A stretch of DNA of 36,543 nucleotides from Spirochaetales bacterium (GTDB lineage Bacteria > Spirochaetota > Spirochaetia > DSM-2461), in the NCBI GenBank assembly GCA_028532905.1, contig JAQQAM010000287.1, positions 1 through 36,543 on the forward strand. The letters run 5' to 3'. Under the pieces are notes generated by a model. The model was given only the letters and a program-made list of their open reading frames with translations. It was not told the DNA's origin and made no database searches. Below are positions 1-8,364 of the stretch, piece by piece. Numbering within the stretch: the stretch's first letter is position 1; each line of letters starts with the position of its first letter. Both the position numbers and the translations under genes were made by a program.

Positions 1-114
1 TAGGATAGGGTGTATCCGGCTGCGGACCCGGGGAGCAGTTCATTATAGCCTGCAAAGGCTTCTCCATGTATCCGAAGTCCTAAAAAAATTGAAAAAAACG
101 ACAGGAGTGTCTTA

Positions 115-1332
115 TTGTCACAAATCGGTCATTATACAATACAATCCGCCCCCCGCAATGAAGGGAAAGGCCTTACTCTGAAGGCAGAAATCTGCGGAGA
201 ACCCCCGGTCCGGGGCCGTTTTCTTCTGTTTCCGGGAGCTCATCCTCTTCGGTTAAGAGATGTCAGAAACAACTCGGGAGGCAGAGAGGTCATACTGGAG
301 CTGAAAGGGATTTCCCAGAGCATGATGAAGCCCGGTGATGTTCTGATTCCAGAGGGCCTGGCCGCAACGGAAGGCAGAAAGGCACTGGTACTATGGAAGA
401 AAAAAATCAGGCACACATCCTCCCTCTCCTTAAGCCTGCGGGATACCCCCGATCTGAAAAGTCCCGACAGTGTCAGTCTCTCAGAGAGTGATTCTACGGC
501 CCTCCTCAGTTCAAGGCTCCCCTTTATACAGATTCCCGGACAGATCTACAGGGTGGAGAAAAACGGACAGCAGGGTGAAGTCCTTCTGCTTATGGCGGAG
601 CCCTGGAGTTCTGATGAACTGAAGAAGATGAAAGCCAGATTATCCAAAAATAAGAACTTTCCCGGCGAAGAGGCTGTGTTCTCCATGAATCTCCGGGTTC
701 GGGGGGCCATGCCCCTCCCGCCGTCTCTGGAAAAAACCGAATTTGAAGGGGCTGTAAAAGCCGGAAGCTGGGTTCTTATGTCGAGACTCCATGACAAGTT
801 TCTGAAAACCCTGGAAAAAAGATCCCGCTCGGAAGAAGGCATCAGTGAAGAACAGCTGTCTGAACTTTTGAATCTCCCCCTTCCCCTGTGCAGGGATATC
901 TGCAGCAGACAGGTGGAGGAGGGCAAGCTCCTGAGAACCAGAGGGGTTCTTGTCAACAACTGTGATGACCACAAAGCCTTTCTGTCTCCCATGAGCCGCA
1001 TGTGGCTTGAAAAACTGGAACAGGCCGGTCAGGAGGGACTGCCCATAAAAGAGACCTTCCACCTGGGAAACCGCCTGCAGGCAATGGAGAGACGCAGACT
1101 GCTGCGGGTCTATGAAGGCTTTGTCATTGATGAAACATCCTATAGGAGCCAGACAGAAAGACTTCTGGCCTCCCTTCCTCAGGATCGGGATTTTGAAATG
1201 ACCGATATCAAGGGTTTTGAAAATCTGAGCCGCAGCCGGCTTCTTGCTTTTCTGGAGACCATGGAAAAAGACGGACTGATTGAAAAAAGTGAGGGCCATA
1301 GACGGCGGGTGGTCCGGAAGGCGGATTCTTGA
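115..1332 (+). CDS. SelB-like elongation factor C-terminal part, no GTPase domain
   Basis: SelB delivers selenocysteyl-tRNA to UGA codons next to a SECIS hairpin. This 405-residue protein resembles only the part of SelB after the GTPase. The first ~85 residues look like beta-barrel domain II (RLRDVRN, then LELKGI and KPGDVL). A barrel-III-like stretch runs to ~residue 225. The rest is a chain of winged helices, starting near EFEGAVKAGSWVLMSRLHDK and ending near LSRSRLLAFLETMEKDGLIE. None of the GTPase motifs (GHVDHGKT, DxPGH, TKxD) is present. The start is a TTG with AGGAG about 8 bases upstream; the same frame is closed by TAG at 46-48. Either the GTPase is a separate gene to the left, or this is a frameshifted or reduced selB. 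Bacterial SelB is usually about 610-650 residues. The stop overlaps the next start (TTGA). Family assignment is by motif memory and is moderately sure. Confidence 0.6.
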   Translation: MSQIGHYTIQSAPRNEGKGLTLKAEICGEPPVRGRFLLFPGAHPLRLRDVRNNSGGREVILELKGISQSMMKPGDVLIPEGLAATEGRKALVLWKKKIRHTSSLSLSLRDTPDLKSPDSVSLSESDSTALLSSRLPFIQIPGQIYRVEKNGQQGEVLLLMAEPWSSDELKKMKARLSKNKNFPGEEAVFSMNLRVRGAMPLPPSLEKTEFEGAVKAGSWVLMSRLHDKFLKTLEKRSRSEEGISEEQLSELLNLPLPLCRDICSRQVEEGKLLRTRGVLVNNCDDHKAFLSPMSRMWLEKLEQAGQEGLPIKETFHLGNRLQAMERRRLLRVYEGFVIDETSYRSQTERLLASLPQDRDFEMTDIKGFENLSRSRLLAFLETMEKDGLIEKSEGHRRRVVRKADS

Positions 1333-2048
1333 ACAGAGTTCTGTTTCCCTTACTCCTGACACTTCTTTTAATACTCTCTCTTTCCTGTTCCGGCAGCCCT
1401 CCCGAAATCATCAATACCGAATGGATGGTGGTGTATACCCGGGATCTGAGCCGCGGAGCCGTATACAGTGAGCTGAATGTCTTTGCCCAGATGCAGGATG
1501 ACGATGGAATTGAAGATATAAGTGAAGTCTCCATACACAGGGATGATCTGGGCTGGTCCTGGAACCTGACAGCTTCTGACTGGTCCAGTTTTTCCCGGGA
1601 AGGGGAGGATTGGATCGGTTCCAACGGCCTGACTCTGGGGGCGGCTCTTCCCGGGGGAGACTACAGATTTCTTGCAGTGGACAGAAGCGGACAGCGTCAT
1701 GAGACCCTGTTCAAGGTGAGAGACCCCGGTATGGATATGGACTCTCTTGTCTTTCCCGAACTTCAGATCCGGAACGGGATACTCTATCTCTCCGGCCGCG
1801 GCTATGAGCCCCTGGTTCTCTGGTTCTACAATGACAAGGGCATACTGATTACAGAAAAATACACCGGATCGGGAGTCATCCCTTTAAATGAAATCATCAG
1901 TCCTGAAGAAAAACAGATTGCCCGGTGGCTTATGATCTATTATCAGGATGAGACGGGGGGATACGGACTGAAGACCGGCCCCTACTTTCTGGATGAAAAC
2001 AGAGAGCCCTCAACAGGGGCTGAGGGTAAAACAGAAAACCCGTCCTGA
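1329..2048 (+). CDS. Putative lipoprotein of unknown function
   Basis: This 239-residue protein starts with a lipoprotein signal peptide: a positive N-terminus, a long leucine-rich stretch, and lipobox LSLSC with the lipid-modified cysteine near residue 20. The mature part is acidic and beta-rich, with several Trp and Tyr residues, suggesting a small all-beta domain; no motif is recognised. Translation probably begins at TTG, overlapping the TGA of the SelB-like gene, so the two are likely translationally coupled. The C-terminus is polar and low in complexity (ENREPSTGAEGKTENPS). It faces a convergent gene 45 bp away, with no clear terminator between them. The function cannot be inferred from the sequence. 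Confidence 0.75.
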   Translation: MNRVLFPLLLTLLLILSLSCSGSPPEIINTEWMVVYTRDLSRGAVYSELNVFAQMQDDDGIEDISEVSIHRDDLGWSWNLTASDWSSFSREGEDWIGSNGLTLGAALPGGDYRFLAVDRSGQRHETLFKVRDPGMDMDSLVFPELQIRNGILYLSGRGYEPLVLWFYNDKGILITEKYTGSGVIPLNEIISPEEKQIARWLMIYYQDETGGYGLKTGPYFLDENREPSTGAEGKTENPS

Positions 2049-2093
2049 TGCCGGCAGGGAGGATGACCGGTATTTTTCCCCCTCTTTAGTTTT

Positions 2094-3017
2094 TCAGTCC
2101 TCGTTTTCTGCTGAGCCGAATTTACTTTTGAACCACTTGATGGGGTTTTTCAGGAAGTGGGAACCGTACTCCTGTGTATATTTAGCCGCTGCGGCTTCCA
2201 GAGGATATTCCTGTCCGTATTTTTCCTTCAGATAATGCCATTGTTTTACGATCCAGATATAAAGGTCCGCATCGGTACGGCCTGGAAATTTATTCAGCAG
2301 GTTGGCTTTTCTGATGGTTTCCACCACAGGAACATAGAGATTTTCATACCAGGACCGGGCCGCTTCGGGGAGGGGAATCTCCTCTTCCTGATCCATATTG
2401 ATAAAATACTTGTGTCCCAGTATATGCTGGAGCATCTCTTCATACCGTCCGGGAGCCGTAAAAAAGATATCTCCCTCTTCAATAATGCCGTCCAGATCGG
2501 TCTGGCTGAGAATCTGATTCCTCTCAAAAGCAATAACCGAGCGTTTGAGCTCCATCATATCCATATCGCTTTTGATCTCCACCTCAGTGGTCAGCTCGAA
2601 AACTTCGGCATCAATGGAGAAGACTCCCTGAGCCTTGGCGACAGACACTCTGTGGTTTCCATCTCTGACAAAATACATATCTCCGATTTTATAGAGCTGA
2701 ATGGGCGGGAGAATCACATCGCCCATATAGGCCTTGTCTATGCTCTCCCAGCGTTTGCGGAGGTGTTCCTTTTTCGGGAGAAAAGCCTTGTTGAAATCGC
2801 TGTACCGCCCTTCGCTGCCGGCAATATCGTCAATCTTGACGGTCTGCATGCCCTTGTAGCTTTCCGACCTGGTTTTAATCAGGGACTTGACATCATAAAA
2901 AGAGAGAAGCTGTCTTTTTTCAGGCCTGAGAATATTCATTACAGTGTTGAACAGAGCCTTGCTCTTTGCCTTGTTGAAATCCGCACTGGCCTGAGAGTTT
3001 GTCATCTCATTGTCCAT
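2094..3017 (-). CDS. ParB-fold protein, possible DNA-binding or nucleotide-binding regulator
   Basis: This 307-residue cytoplasmic protein carries a ParB/sulfiredoxin-like N-terminal fold. The diagnostic stretch is LPPIQLYKIGDMYFVRDGNHRVSVAKAQG (about residues 103-131), with the box VRDGNHRVS typical of ParB-type loops. The C-terminal half (AARSWYENLYVPVVETIR, then FPGRTDADLYIWI) resembles an uncharacterised domain often found after such ParB-like modules, possibly the DUF4032 group; this is from memory. There is no helix-turn-helix of plasmid ParB type and no partner ParA, so a chromosome partition role is unlikely. It is the last gene of a three-gene overlapping operon, starting inside the end of the phosphoesterase gene (11 nt overlap). 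A GAGGTG ribosome binding site supports the chosen ATG. Confidence 0.7.
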   Translation of the reverse strand: MDNEMTNSQASADFNKAKSKALFNTVMNILRPEKRQLLSFYDVKSLIKTRSESYKGMQTVKIDDIAGSEGRYSDFNKAFLPKKEHLRKRWESIDKAYMGDVILPPIQLYKIGDMYFVRDGNHRVSVAKAQGVFSIDAEVFELTTEVEIKSDMDMMELKRSVIAFERNQILSQTDLDGIIEEGDIFFTAPGRYEEMLQHILGHKYFINMDQEEEIPLPEAARSWYENLYVPVVETIRKANLLNKFPGRTDADLYIWIVKQWHYLKEKYGQEYPLEAAAAKYTQEYGSHFLKNPIKWFKSKFGSAENED

Positions 3018-3699
3018 CGTTCACCTCAAAATCCAATAGATAATGGTCATAGGTATTGATTACCGTTGTATTTTTGTACTGGGTAACCCTCTTGTCATTT
3101 AAAGAGTATAGATGAATATGTCCGTGAAGTAGATAGCGTGGAGAAAATTTATCCATAAACCAAAGAAAACTTTTGAATCCCTTGTGGCAGGGGTCTTCCT
3201 TGTCGTGAATTTTACGGGGAGACGCATGGGTAAGCAGAATGTCCAGATAACGGCCGTGTCGGAGTTTGTTCCACAGCAGTTTCGGTATCATTCTGAAAAT
3301 CTTCATATACATCTGGAACTCGGTATACTGGCTGGGGTCCTTGCTGTACCGCCTGCTGCCCCCCAGTCCCGCAATGAGCAGATCCTTGGATTTGACACGG
3401 ATGACCTTGTCGCCGATGTAGGTGGCGCCAAAGCTGTGTTTGTATAAATTCTCCTGGGAATGACTGTCCGGCGCATAATCAAAGGGGGCATCACTCTTTT
3501 TATAGGCATGAAAATGCTTCAGGTTATGGTTGCCGAAGACAAAATAGAGGGGTTTGTTGATGCTGCTGACTATAAAGCCGTAATAATCCATATTCAGATC
3601 GCCTGCCCCCAGAACCAGATCCACATCTCCGAAACGTTTTTTGATATTGGGAGAATAAACCAGAGGATCTTTATGGTCGGCGACTATGAGTATTTTCAT
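3007..3699 (-). CDS. Calcineurin-like metallophosphoesterase
   Basis: This 230-residue protein has the ordered metal-binding motifs of calcineurin-like phosphoesterases: an N-terminal VADHKDP (the usual DxH is changed to D-H), LGAGD near residue 33, FGNHN near residue 56, LLTHASP near residue 160 and LHGHIH near residue 192. These usually bind two metal ions and hydrolyse phosphodiesters or phosphomonoesters; the substrate cannot be told from sequence. There is no signal peptide, so it should be cytoplasmic. It overlaps the upstream TPR gene by ATGA and the downstream ParB-fold gene by 11 nt, which implies translational coupling and joint function. The start is fixed by the overlap rather than by a strong ribosome binding site. 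Confidence 0.85.
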   Translation of the reverse strand: MKILIVADHKDPLVYSPNIKKRFGDVDLVLGAGDLNMDYYGFIVSSINKPLYFVFGNHNLKHFHAYKKSDAPFDYAPDSHSQENLYKHSFGATYIGDKVIRVKSKDLLIAGLGGSRRYSKDPSQYTEFQMYMKIFRMIPKLLWNKLRHGRYLDILLTHASPRKIHDKEDPCHKGFKSFLWFMDKFSPRYLLHGHIHLYSLNDKRVTQYKNTTVINTYDHYLLDFEVNDGQ

Positions 3700-5072
3700 T
3701 TAGGGAGCTTTATTTTTTCAGCCTTCTCCAGAAGATCCTGGAGCTTGTTTTTGTCAATCAGTTCAATGGGTCTTGATTCGGTGAATTCCTTGGCAGACCG
3801 GGTAAACAGGGAACTGGATATCATGATGCCTCTGGTGGCCTTCAGCTTCTGTATCTCCTCATGGAATTCCCTGACCTGTGGCTGATCTATATTGTCTGTA
3901 ATTCTGTAGAAATTGATCAGACGGGGCATTTTTTTCGTATTCCGCCACTGACCGGTGGTCTTTTCGGTGGCAATGATCTGACATCCCAGTTTAGTGAGGG
4001 ACTGATCCGATATGGAGAGGTTCATCACTTCCATAATCTTGTGGCAGAGTTTCAGGAAGTTTTCGTTGGATGAGGTCAGAAAATCCTTCATGCTGTCGTT
4101 CTCTCTGAGATCCTGAAACTGGCTCAGTTTTTCGGCAACATCCTTGAAGGACTGTTTGACCGCATAGATCTTCTCCCACTGTTCGATGGCTTTGTCTATG
4201 TTTCTGTTCTTCTCGTGGCACATGGCCAGGTAGTACCGGGCAAAGAGGGTGGAGTCATCGGGTTTTTCAATGGTGAGTTTCACAGCCCGTTCCAGCTCGG
4301 TGGCACCCTTGTCGTAGTTATTGATGGAGATGTAGCAGATTCCTCTTTCTATGAGGGCTTTTATCTTGAACTCACTGTCCTTCTGTGCCTGTTCGAAGGA
4401 CTGGATGGCAGAGGTGTAATTCTGTGTTTCCTTATGCATCCTTCCCAGATAAAAATGGGCTTTGTAATTGTCGGGGCGGAGCTTCAGAGCCTTGGCCAGA
4501 ATAATCTTGGCATCATTATAACGCTTTCCCTTGTACAGAAGGGAGCCGAGGCTGAAGTGGGCATCCGAGTTGCGGGGGTCCAGATCAATGGCTTTCTTAT
4601 AGTACTGGGCGGCCTGGGCTCCTTTGTTACGCTTTTCAAAAAGCTTGCCTGCATAGTAATAGTAGTCCGGATTATAAGGTTCCATTTTAATCAGAAGGAG
4701 ATACTCTTTGAGGGCTTCTTCAGGAAAGTTGAACTGATCATAAAGCCGGGCTATGTTGGTTCTGAACTCATTCTCCTTGCAGTAACCATGAAAATCGTTT
4801 AAATTACCGACGGTTTTCAGCTCCATAAGGGCCAGTTCGGCTTTGCCGTCCTGTTCCAGAGCTTTAGCAAGGAGGTAATGGGCCTCTCCGTTGCGGGGTT
4901 CCTTGGCCAGTATCTGTTTGGCCATACGGACGGCCTGGGGGTTTTTGTTCTGTTTAACTAAGTCTGCAAGAGTTGCCACTCTTTTGGGCGCAACGACAGA
5001 GCGGATAACAAAAAATATCGCTACGGCCAGTGCTGTGCCGAAAATTATAATTAGTATGATGATTATACTCAT
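3696..5072 (-). CDS. Membrane-anchored TPR protein with degraded Mrr-like C-terminal domain
   Basis: The product is about 458 residues. An N-terminal membrane helix (IIIILIIIFGTALAVAIFFVI) is followed by about eight TPR units (residues ~35-310, e.g. AAQYYKKAIDLDPRNSDAHF). The C-terminal ~110 residues resemble the Mrr-type PD-(D/E)XK nuclease fold, with the characteristic end GIMISSSLFTRSAKEF then PIELIDKNKLQDLL. The catalytic GGDGGID and QxK motifs are missing (INFYRI stands where VQCKRY is usual), so it is probably a binding domain and not a nuclease. A longer start at 5102 is possible, but only the ATG at 5072 has a GGAG box at proper spacing. A TATAAT sits at 5116-5121. It heads the operon with the phosphoesterase and ParB-fold genes, acting perhaps as a membrane scaffold. 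Confidence 0.75.
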   Translation of the reverse strand: MSIIIILIIIFGTALAVAIFFVIRSVVAPKRVATLADLVKQNKNPQAVRMAKQILAKEPRNGEAHYLLAKALEQDGKAELALMELKTVGNLNDFHGYCKENEFRTNIARLYDQFNFPEEALKEYLLLIKMEPYNPDYYYYAGKLFEKRNKGAQAAQYYKKAIDLDPRNSDAHFSLGSLLYKGKRYNDAKIILAKALKLRPDNYKAHFYLGRMHKETQNYTSAIQSFEQAQKDSEFKIKALIERGICYISINNYDKGATELERAVKLTIEKPDDSTLFARYYLAMCHEKNRNIDKAIEQWEKIYAVKQSFKDVAEKLSQFQDLRENDSMKDFLTSSNENFLKLCHKIMEVMNLSISDQSLTKLGCQIIATEKTTGQWRNTKKMPRLINFYRITDNIDQPQVREFHEEIQKLKATRGIMISSSLFTRSAKEFTESRPIELIDKNKLQDLLEKAEKIKLPK

Positions 5073-5115
5073 GAAATCTCCGAAAAAAACCGACCTTTTC
5101 ATAAGCTTGCTTCTA

Positions 5116-5121
5116 ATTATA
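5116..5121 (-). promoter_or_regulatory. -10 box (TATAAT) of the TPR/phosphoesterase/ParB-fold operon
   Basis: A perfect TATAAT on the minus strand lies 43 bases upstream of the ATG at 5072, with the GGAG ribosome binding site between. No good -35 box is visible, but an A-rich run lies just upstream, at 5131-5140 on the plus-strand numbering. Confidence 0.45.
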
Positions 5122-5203
5122 GAAAAAGCGCGATTTTTTTTGTATGTTAATAATCTAAACAGTTTCTACGGATCTGTCAAACCAATGAAGGCGTGGAAAA
5201 ACA

Positions 5204-6004
5204 ATGGTTAAAAAAACACTTCCCCTACTGATCTTCCTTCTTATTTCCTCCTTTGTGCAGGCAGCCGACTATTATGAAACCGGTCTGAAGGACTACAGAG
5301 AAGGAAGACAGGAGCAGGCGGTACTCAATTTTCAAAAAGCCCTGGAGGCGGATCCATTCAATGACGGAGCCTGTCTCTACCTGGGAGTCCTGTATCAGAA
5401 TATGGGGAATGTTACGAAAGCGGAAAGCTATTATCTGAAGGGACGGGAACTGAACGGTCTGAAATACAAAGACCTGACCTTTAATCTGGCCAACCTCTAT
5501 TTGAATCAGAAGCGTTTTGAAGAGGCGACTCCTCTGTATGACTCCCTGATCCTCAGTCCCGGTGTCCACCGGACCCATTCTCTTCTGAACCTGGCCAATC
5601 TGTCTGTACAGTCGGCCCAGTACAAACAGGCTGTGGATCTGTATCTGGAATATCTTCTGGAAGATCCCGAAACCCCTCAAAGACCCAGCATTGAACAGAT
5701 GATTGCCCAGCTGCAGAGAACCATCGACAGCCGGGAACAGGCCAGGCTGGCAGAAGAAGAAAGAAAACGCCAGGCCGAAGAGGCGGCCCGGCAGGCGGAA
5801 CTGGCAGAACAGGAACGGCTGGCGGAAGAAGCCCGGCAGGCGGAGCTGGCAGAACAGCAGCGGCTGGAGGAAGAAGCCCGTCAGAAGGCTCTTCTGGACA
5901 GTATCCTCAACAGTCTTGAATCATCAGGACAGGAAACAAAGAATTTTACGGCGGACAGTGAGAAAGTCGAGGAGACCTTCGAAGAATCCGATCTGGATGA
6001 CTGA
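5204..6004 (+). CDS. Exported TPR protein with charged coiled-coil tail
   Basis: The 266-residue protein has a cleavable signal peptide (LPLLIFLLISSFVQAADYYE, cleavage likely after VQA). About four TPR units follow (residues ~22-150, e.g. YREGRQEQAVLNFQKALEADPF). The C-terminal ~80 residues form a highly charged E/A/R/Q helix with an internal 15-residue tandem repeat, predicted to be a single alpha helix or coiled coil. This places a TPR scaffold in the periplasm. The next gene starts 21 bases downstream and encodes another TPR/coiled-coil protein with a membrane anchor, so the two probably form one envelope complex. The ribosome binding site is weak (GGAAAA before ATG). Confidence 0.8.
   Translation: MVKKTLPLLIFLLISSFVQAADYYETGLKDYREGRQEQAVLNFQKALEADPFNDGACLYLGVLYQNMGNVTKAESYYLKGRELNGLKYKDLTFNLANLYLNQKRFEEATPLYDSLILSPGVHRTHSLLNLANLSVQSAQYKQAVDLYLEYLLEDPETPQRPSIEQMIAQLQRTIDSREQARLAEEERKRQAEEAARQAELAEQERLAEEARQAELAEQQRLEEEARQKALLDSILNSLESSGQETKNFTADSEKVEETFEESDLDD
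5786..5880 (+). repeat. 45-bp tandem repeat inside the coiled-coil coding region
   Basis: Two 45-bp copies lie side by side (5786-5830 and 5831-5875), followed by the first 5 bases of a third. They differ at only a few positions and encode the 15-residue unit ARQAELAEQ-x-RL-x-EE. The repeat keeps the reading frame and extends the charged helix, so copy-number change would lengthen or shorten the coiled coil. Confidence 0.85.
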
Positions 6005-6025
6005 CGCCCTGACTTAGGAGAGTAA

Positions 6026-8116
6026 ATGTTTGACGACAGACGCAAGTACTTCATAATCGGAGGAGCTGTGCTCCTTATTCTGCTTCTGGCAGGTCTGGCC
6101 TGGCTGCTTATTAAATCCCCCCGGGGGGAGCAGACCACCGTTGTCGTTCAGGATGAGTCTTCCTCCCGCCGGGACAATATTATGACCCTGGCCCGGGAGT
6201 ATATGGAACAGAATCAGTATCAGAGAGCCCTGGACCTTCTGGACGGCCTCCTTATTGAGGATGCATCGGATGAAGAAGCCAAAGCCCTCCGGGATACCAT
6301 TATTCAGGCCAAGGCAGACTATGAAGAGGAGCTCCGGCAGCAGGATCTTCAGAAACTGGAAGAGCAGAATCAGCAGCTTCGGGACAGCCTGGATCAGCTG
6401 GGCAGTTCTCTGCAGAATCAGGGCGGCTCGGACAATACAGCCGAAATGCTGGCCCGGCAGGAGGAACTGAGGCTCCAAAGAGAAGCGGAAGAAGCCCGCA
6501 GGGCCGAGGAGCAAAGAAAACAGCAGGAACTGGAAAGGAAAATTGAATCTCTGGTGCAGCAGGGTGAGGATGCTCTGAAGGACGGGGACTTCGATTATGC
6601 CCTGGATATGGCCAGACAGGCTCTGCTCCTTGATCCCGGTTCCGCCAGAGCCTCCGGACTGAAACGGCAGGCGGAACAGGCCAAAAGAGATGCAGAGTCG
6701 GAAGCGGAACGGCAGGCCCGGGAAGCGAAAGAAAAAGCCATGAATACCCTCTATGAAGAAGGGATGGATGCTCTGGAAAGGGGCGCCTGGGCTGAGGCGG
6801 AAGCCAAGGGATATGAGCTTATCGATCTGGACAGTCAGGATGCCAGAGGCTATACCCTTGCCGGACAGGCTCAGTACAATGGGGACCCCGATTCGGCATC
6901 CGCCAGAAGCAAAGCCGCCTCCAATCTGAAAAAAGCCGTTCAGCGGGATCCCTCCAACTGGAAGAATCTGGTCACCCTGGGTGATATCGCCGCAAAAGAC
7001 GGGGATCTGGCCCAAGGAATCGACTATTACAAAAAAGCTGTGAGCATAAACAGCAGAGATGCCAATCTTTTCTATGAAATGGGCAAGATGCAGTACCGTC
7101 TGCGTCAGTATTCAGAAGCTCTGACCTCCTTTAAAAAGTGTGAAGCCATTGATCCCGGTGTGGAAGGAAACTACTTTGCCATGGGACTGACCAATATCAA
7201 GCTGGGTAAAGACAAAGATGCACTGTCTTCCATGAAACTCAGTATTCAGTACCGTCCCGACCATGCCGCCTCTTACTGGGAAGCGGGAAAGCTCTCCCTT
7301 TCCCAGGGAATTGTCAGCGGAGCGGTGAGTTACTTTAAAAAAGCCACAGAGCTGAGACCGGATGAAGGCAAATATTTCAGAAGTCTGGCAGCGGCTCATT
7401 ATGCCGGAGGCAACTTTGATGCCGCTGTTGCCACCTATAACACGGCGGCCAAACTTGAACCCTCCAATGGAGATATCCATCAGAATATTGCCCTTATATA
7501 CATGGCCAAGGGAGATCCCTCATCGGCTCTGACCGCTGCAGCCCAGGCCATCCGGATCGATCCCTCCAACAGCCGGTATATCTATACCATGGGAGAAATC
7601 TCCGAGGCTCTGGGTATGGATGATCAGGCCATTCTTTCCTATAAACAGGCCATTGCCGCCGATCCCTCCTATGTGAACCCCCGAATTAACCTGGGAGTCC
7701 TCTATGTGAAGCAGGAGGACTACGCCGCAGCCCTCAGTTATCTGAAGGAAGCCGAACGGCTGGATCCCGGTTCTCCCCTTGTGTATAACAATATGGGAAA
7801 TGTCTTTACCCATATGGAGGACTATCCCGCAGCTGTGGATGCTTACCAGAAGGGGCTGAAACTGGCCCCCCAGGACGGAGAGATTCTCTTTAACCTGGCT
7901 AAAGCCTACCTGAACGGAAAGGAAAACGAGAGGGCCCTGGTCACCCTTAAACAGGTGATCAAACTGGAACCGGATAACTGGGATGCCCGGGATAAACTGG
8001 CTCATGTTCAGTTTACATTGGGAATGAAGGAAGAAGCCGCTGCTACGGTGGAAGAGCTTTTGAAGAAGAACCCTTCCTATGAAGGAAAGGATGCCCTGAT
8101 GGAGCTGGTGCAGTAA
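6026..8116 (+). CDS. Inner-membrane-anchored TPR repeat protein
   Basis: The 696-residue protein has a short cytoplasmic N-terminus and one membrane helix (YFIIGGAVLLILLLAGLAWLL, residues ~9-29). An early TPR pair is followed by a charged coiled coil (residues ~90-180) and then a long TPR superhelix (about twelve units, residues ~175-690) with regular WxxLG/YxxA patterns ending in LDP or LEP. Such superhelices act as protein-docking scaffolds; the partner is unknown. It follows the exported TPR gene after 21 bases, with an AGGAG box before the ATG, and is closed by a terminator at 8169. No enzymatic domain is visible. Confidence 0.85.
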   Translation: MFDDRRKYFIIGGAVLLILLLAGLAWLLIKSPRGEQTTVVVQDESSSRRDNIMTLAREYMEQNQYQRALDLLDGLLIEDASDEEAKALRDTIIQAKADYEEELRQQDLQKLEEQNQQLRDSLDQLGSSLQNQGGSDNTAEMLARQEELRLQREAEEARRAEEQRKQQELERKIESLVQQGEDALKDGDFDYALDMARQALLLDPGSARASGLKRQAEQAKRDAESEAERQAREAKEKAMNTLYEEGMDALERGAWAEAEAKGYELIDLDSQDARGYTLAGQAQYNGDPDSASARSKAASNLKKAVQRDPSNWKNLVTLGDIAAKDGDLAQGIDYYKKAVSINSRDANLFYEMGKMQYRLRQYSEALTSFKKCEAIDPGVEGNYFAMGLTNIKLGKDKDALSSMKLSIQYRPDHAASYWEAGKLSLSQGIVSGAVSYFKKATELRPDEGKYFRSLAAAHYAGGNFDAAVATYNTAAKLEPSNGDIHQNIALIYMAKGDPSSALTAAAQAIRIDPSNSRYIYTMGEISEALGMDDQAILSYKQAIAADPSYVNPRINLGVLYVKQEDYAAALSYLKEAERLDPGSPLVYNNMGNVFTHMEDYPAAVDAYQKGLKLAPQDGEILFNLAKAYLNGKENERALVTLKQVIKLEPDNWDARDKLAHVQFTLGMKEEAAATVEELLKKNPSYEGKDALMELVQ

Positions 8117-8168
8117 GCCGAACCGTTTCATCACAGCCTCTTATTGTTGACGTATGCTCCTTGAATCC

Positions 8169-8196
8169 AGCTCCCCGAATCCCGGGGAGCTTTTTG
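8169..8196 (+). terminator. Rho-independent terminator after the TPR operon
   Basis: A perfect 9-bp GC-rich stem (AGCTCCCCG / CGGGGAGCT) with a 5-base loop is followed directly by TTTTTGG. It lies 52 bases after the stop of the 6026-8116 gene and ends that two-gene transcript. Confidence 0.85.
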
Positions 8197-8364
8197 GTTT
8201 CAATATGTTTGCCCGGCGAAAACCGCACGCCAGACGGGTGCAGATTCTCTTTTTTTAGCGCAAAGAGGGAAAATCGGATAAATAAAGTCAAAAAACCTCT
8301 TTAAATTACTATCGAACAGCATTCTCCGGCTGATAGCGTTTTACAAACACCTAAGGAGATCACC

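Noticed and set aside
2049-2093. Terminator between the convergent genes ending at 2048 and 2094
   Set aside because: CCGG...CCGG with a T-run gives only a 4-bp stem; too weak to call.
2157-3059. 300-codon plus-strand frame opposite the ParB-fold gene
   Set aside because: The minus strand has a recognisable ParB-like motif, coupled starts and ribosome binding site; the plus frame has none.
8197-8364. Promoter or riboswitch upstream of the radical SAM gene
   Set aside because: Only a small CTCTTT/AAAGAG hairpin is visible and no convincing -35/-10 pair; a promoter must exist but I cannot place it.
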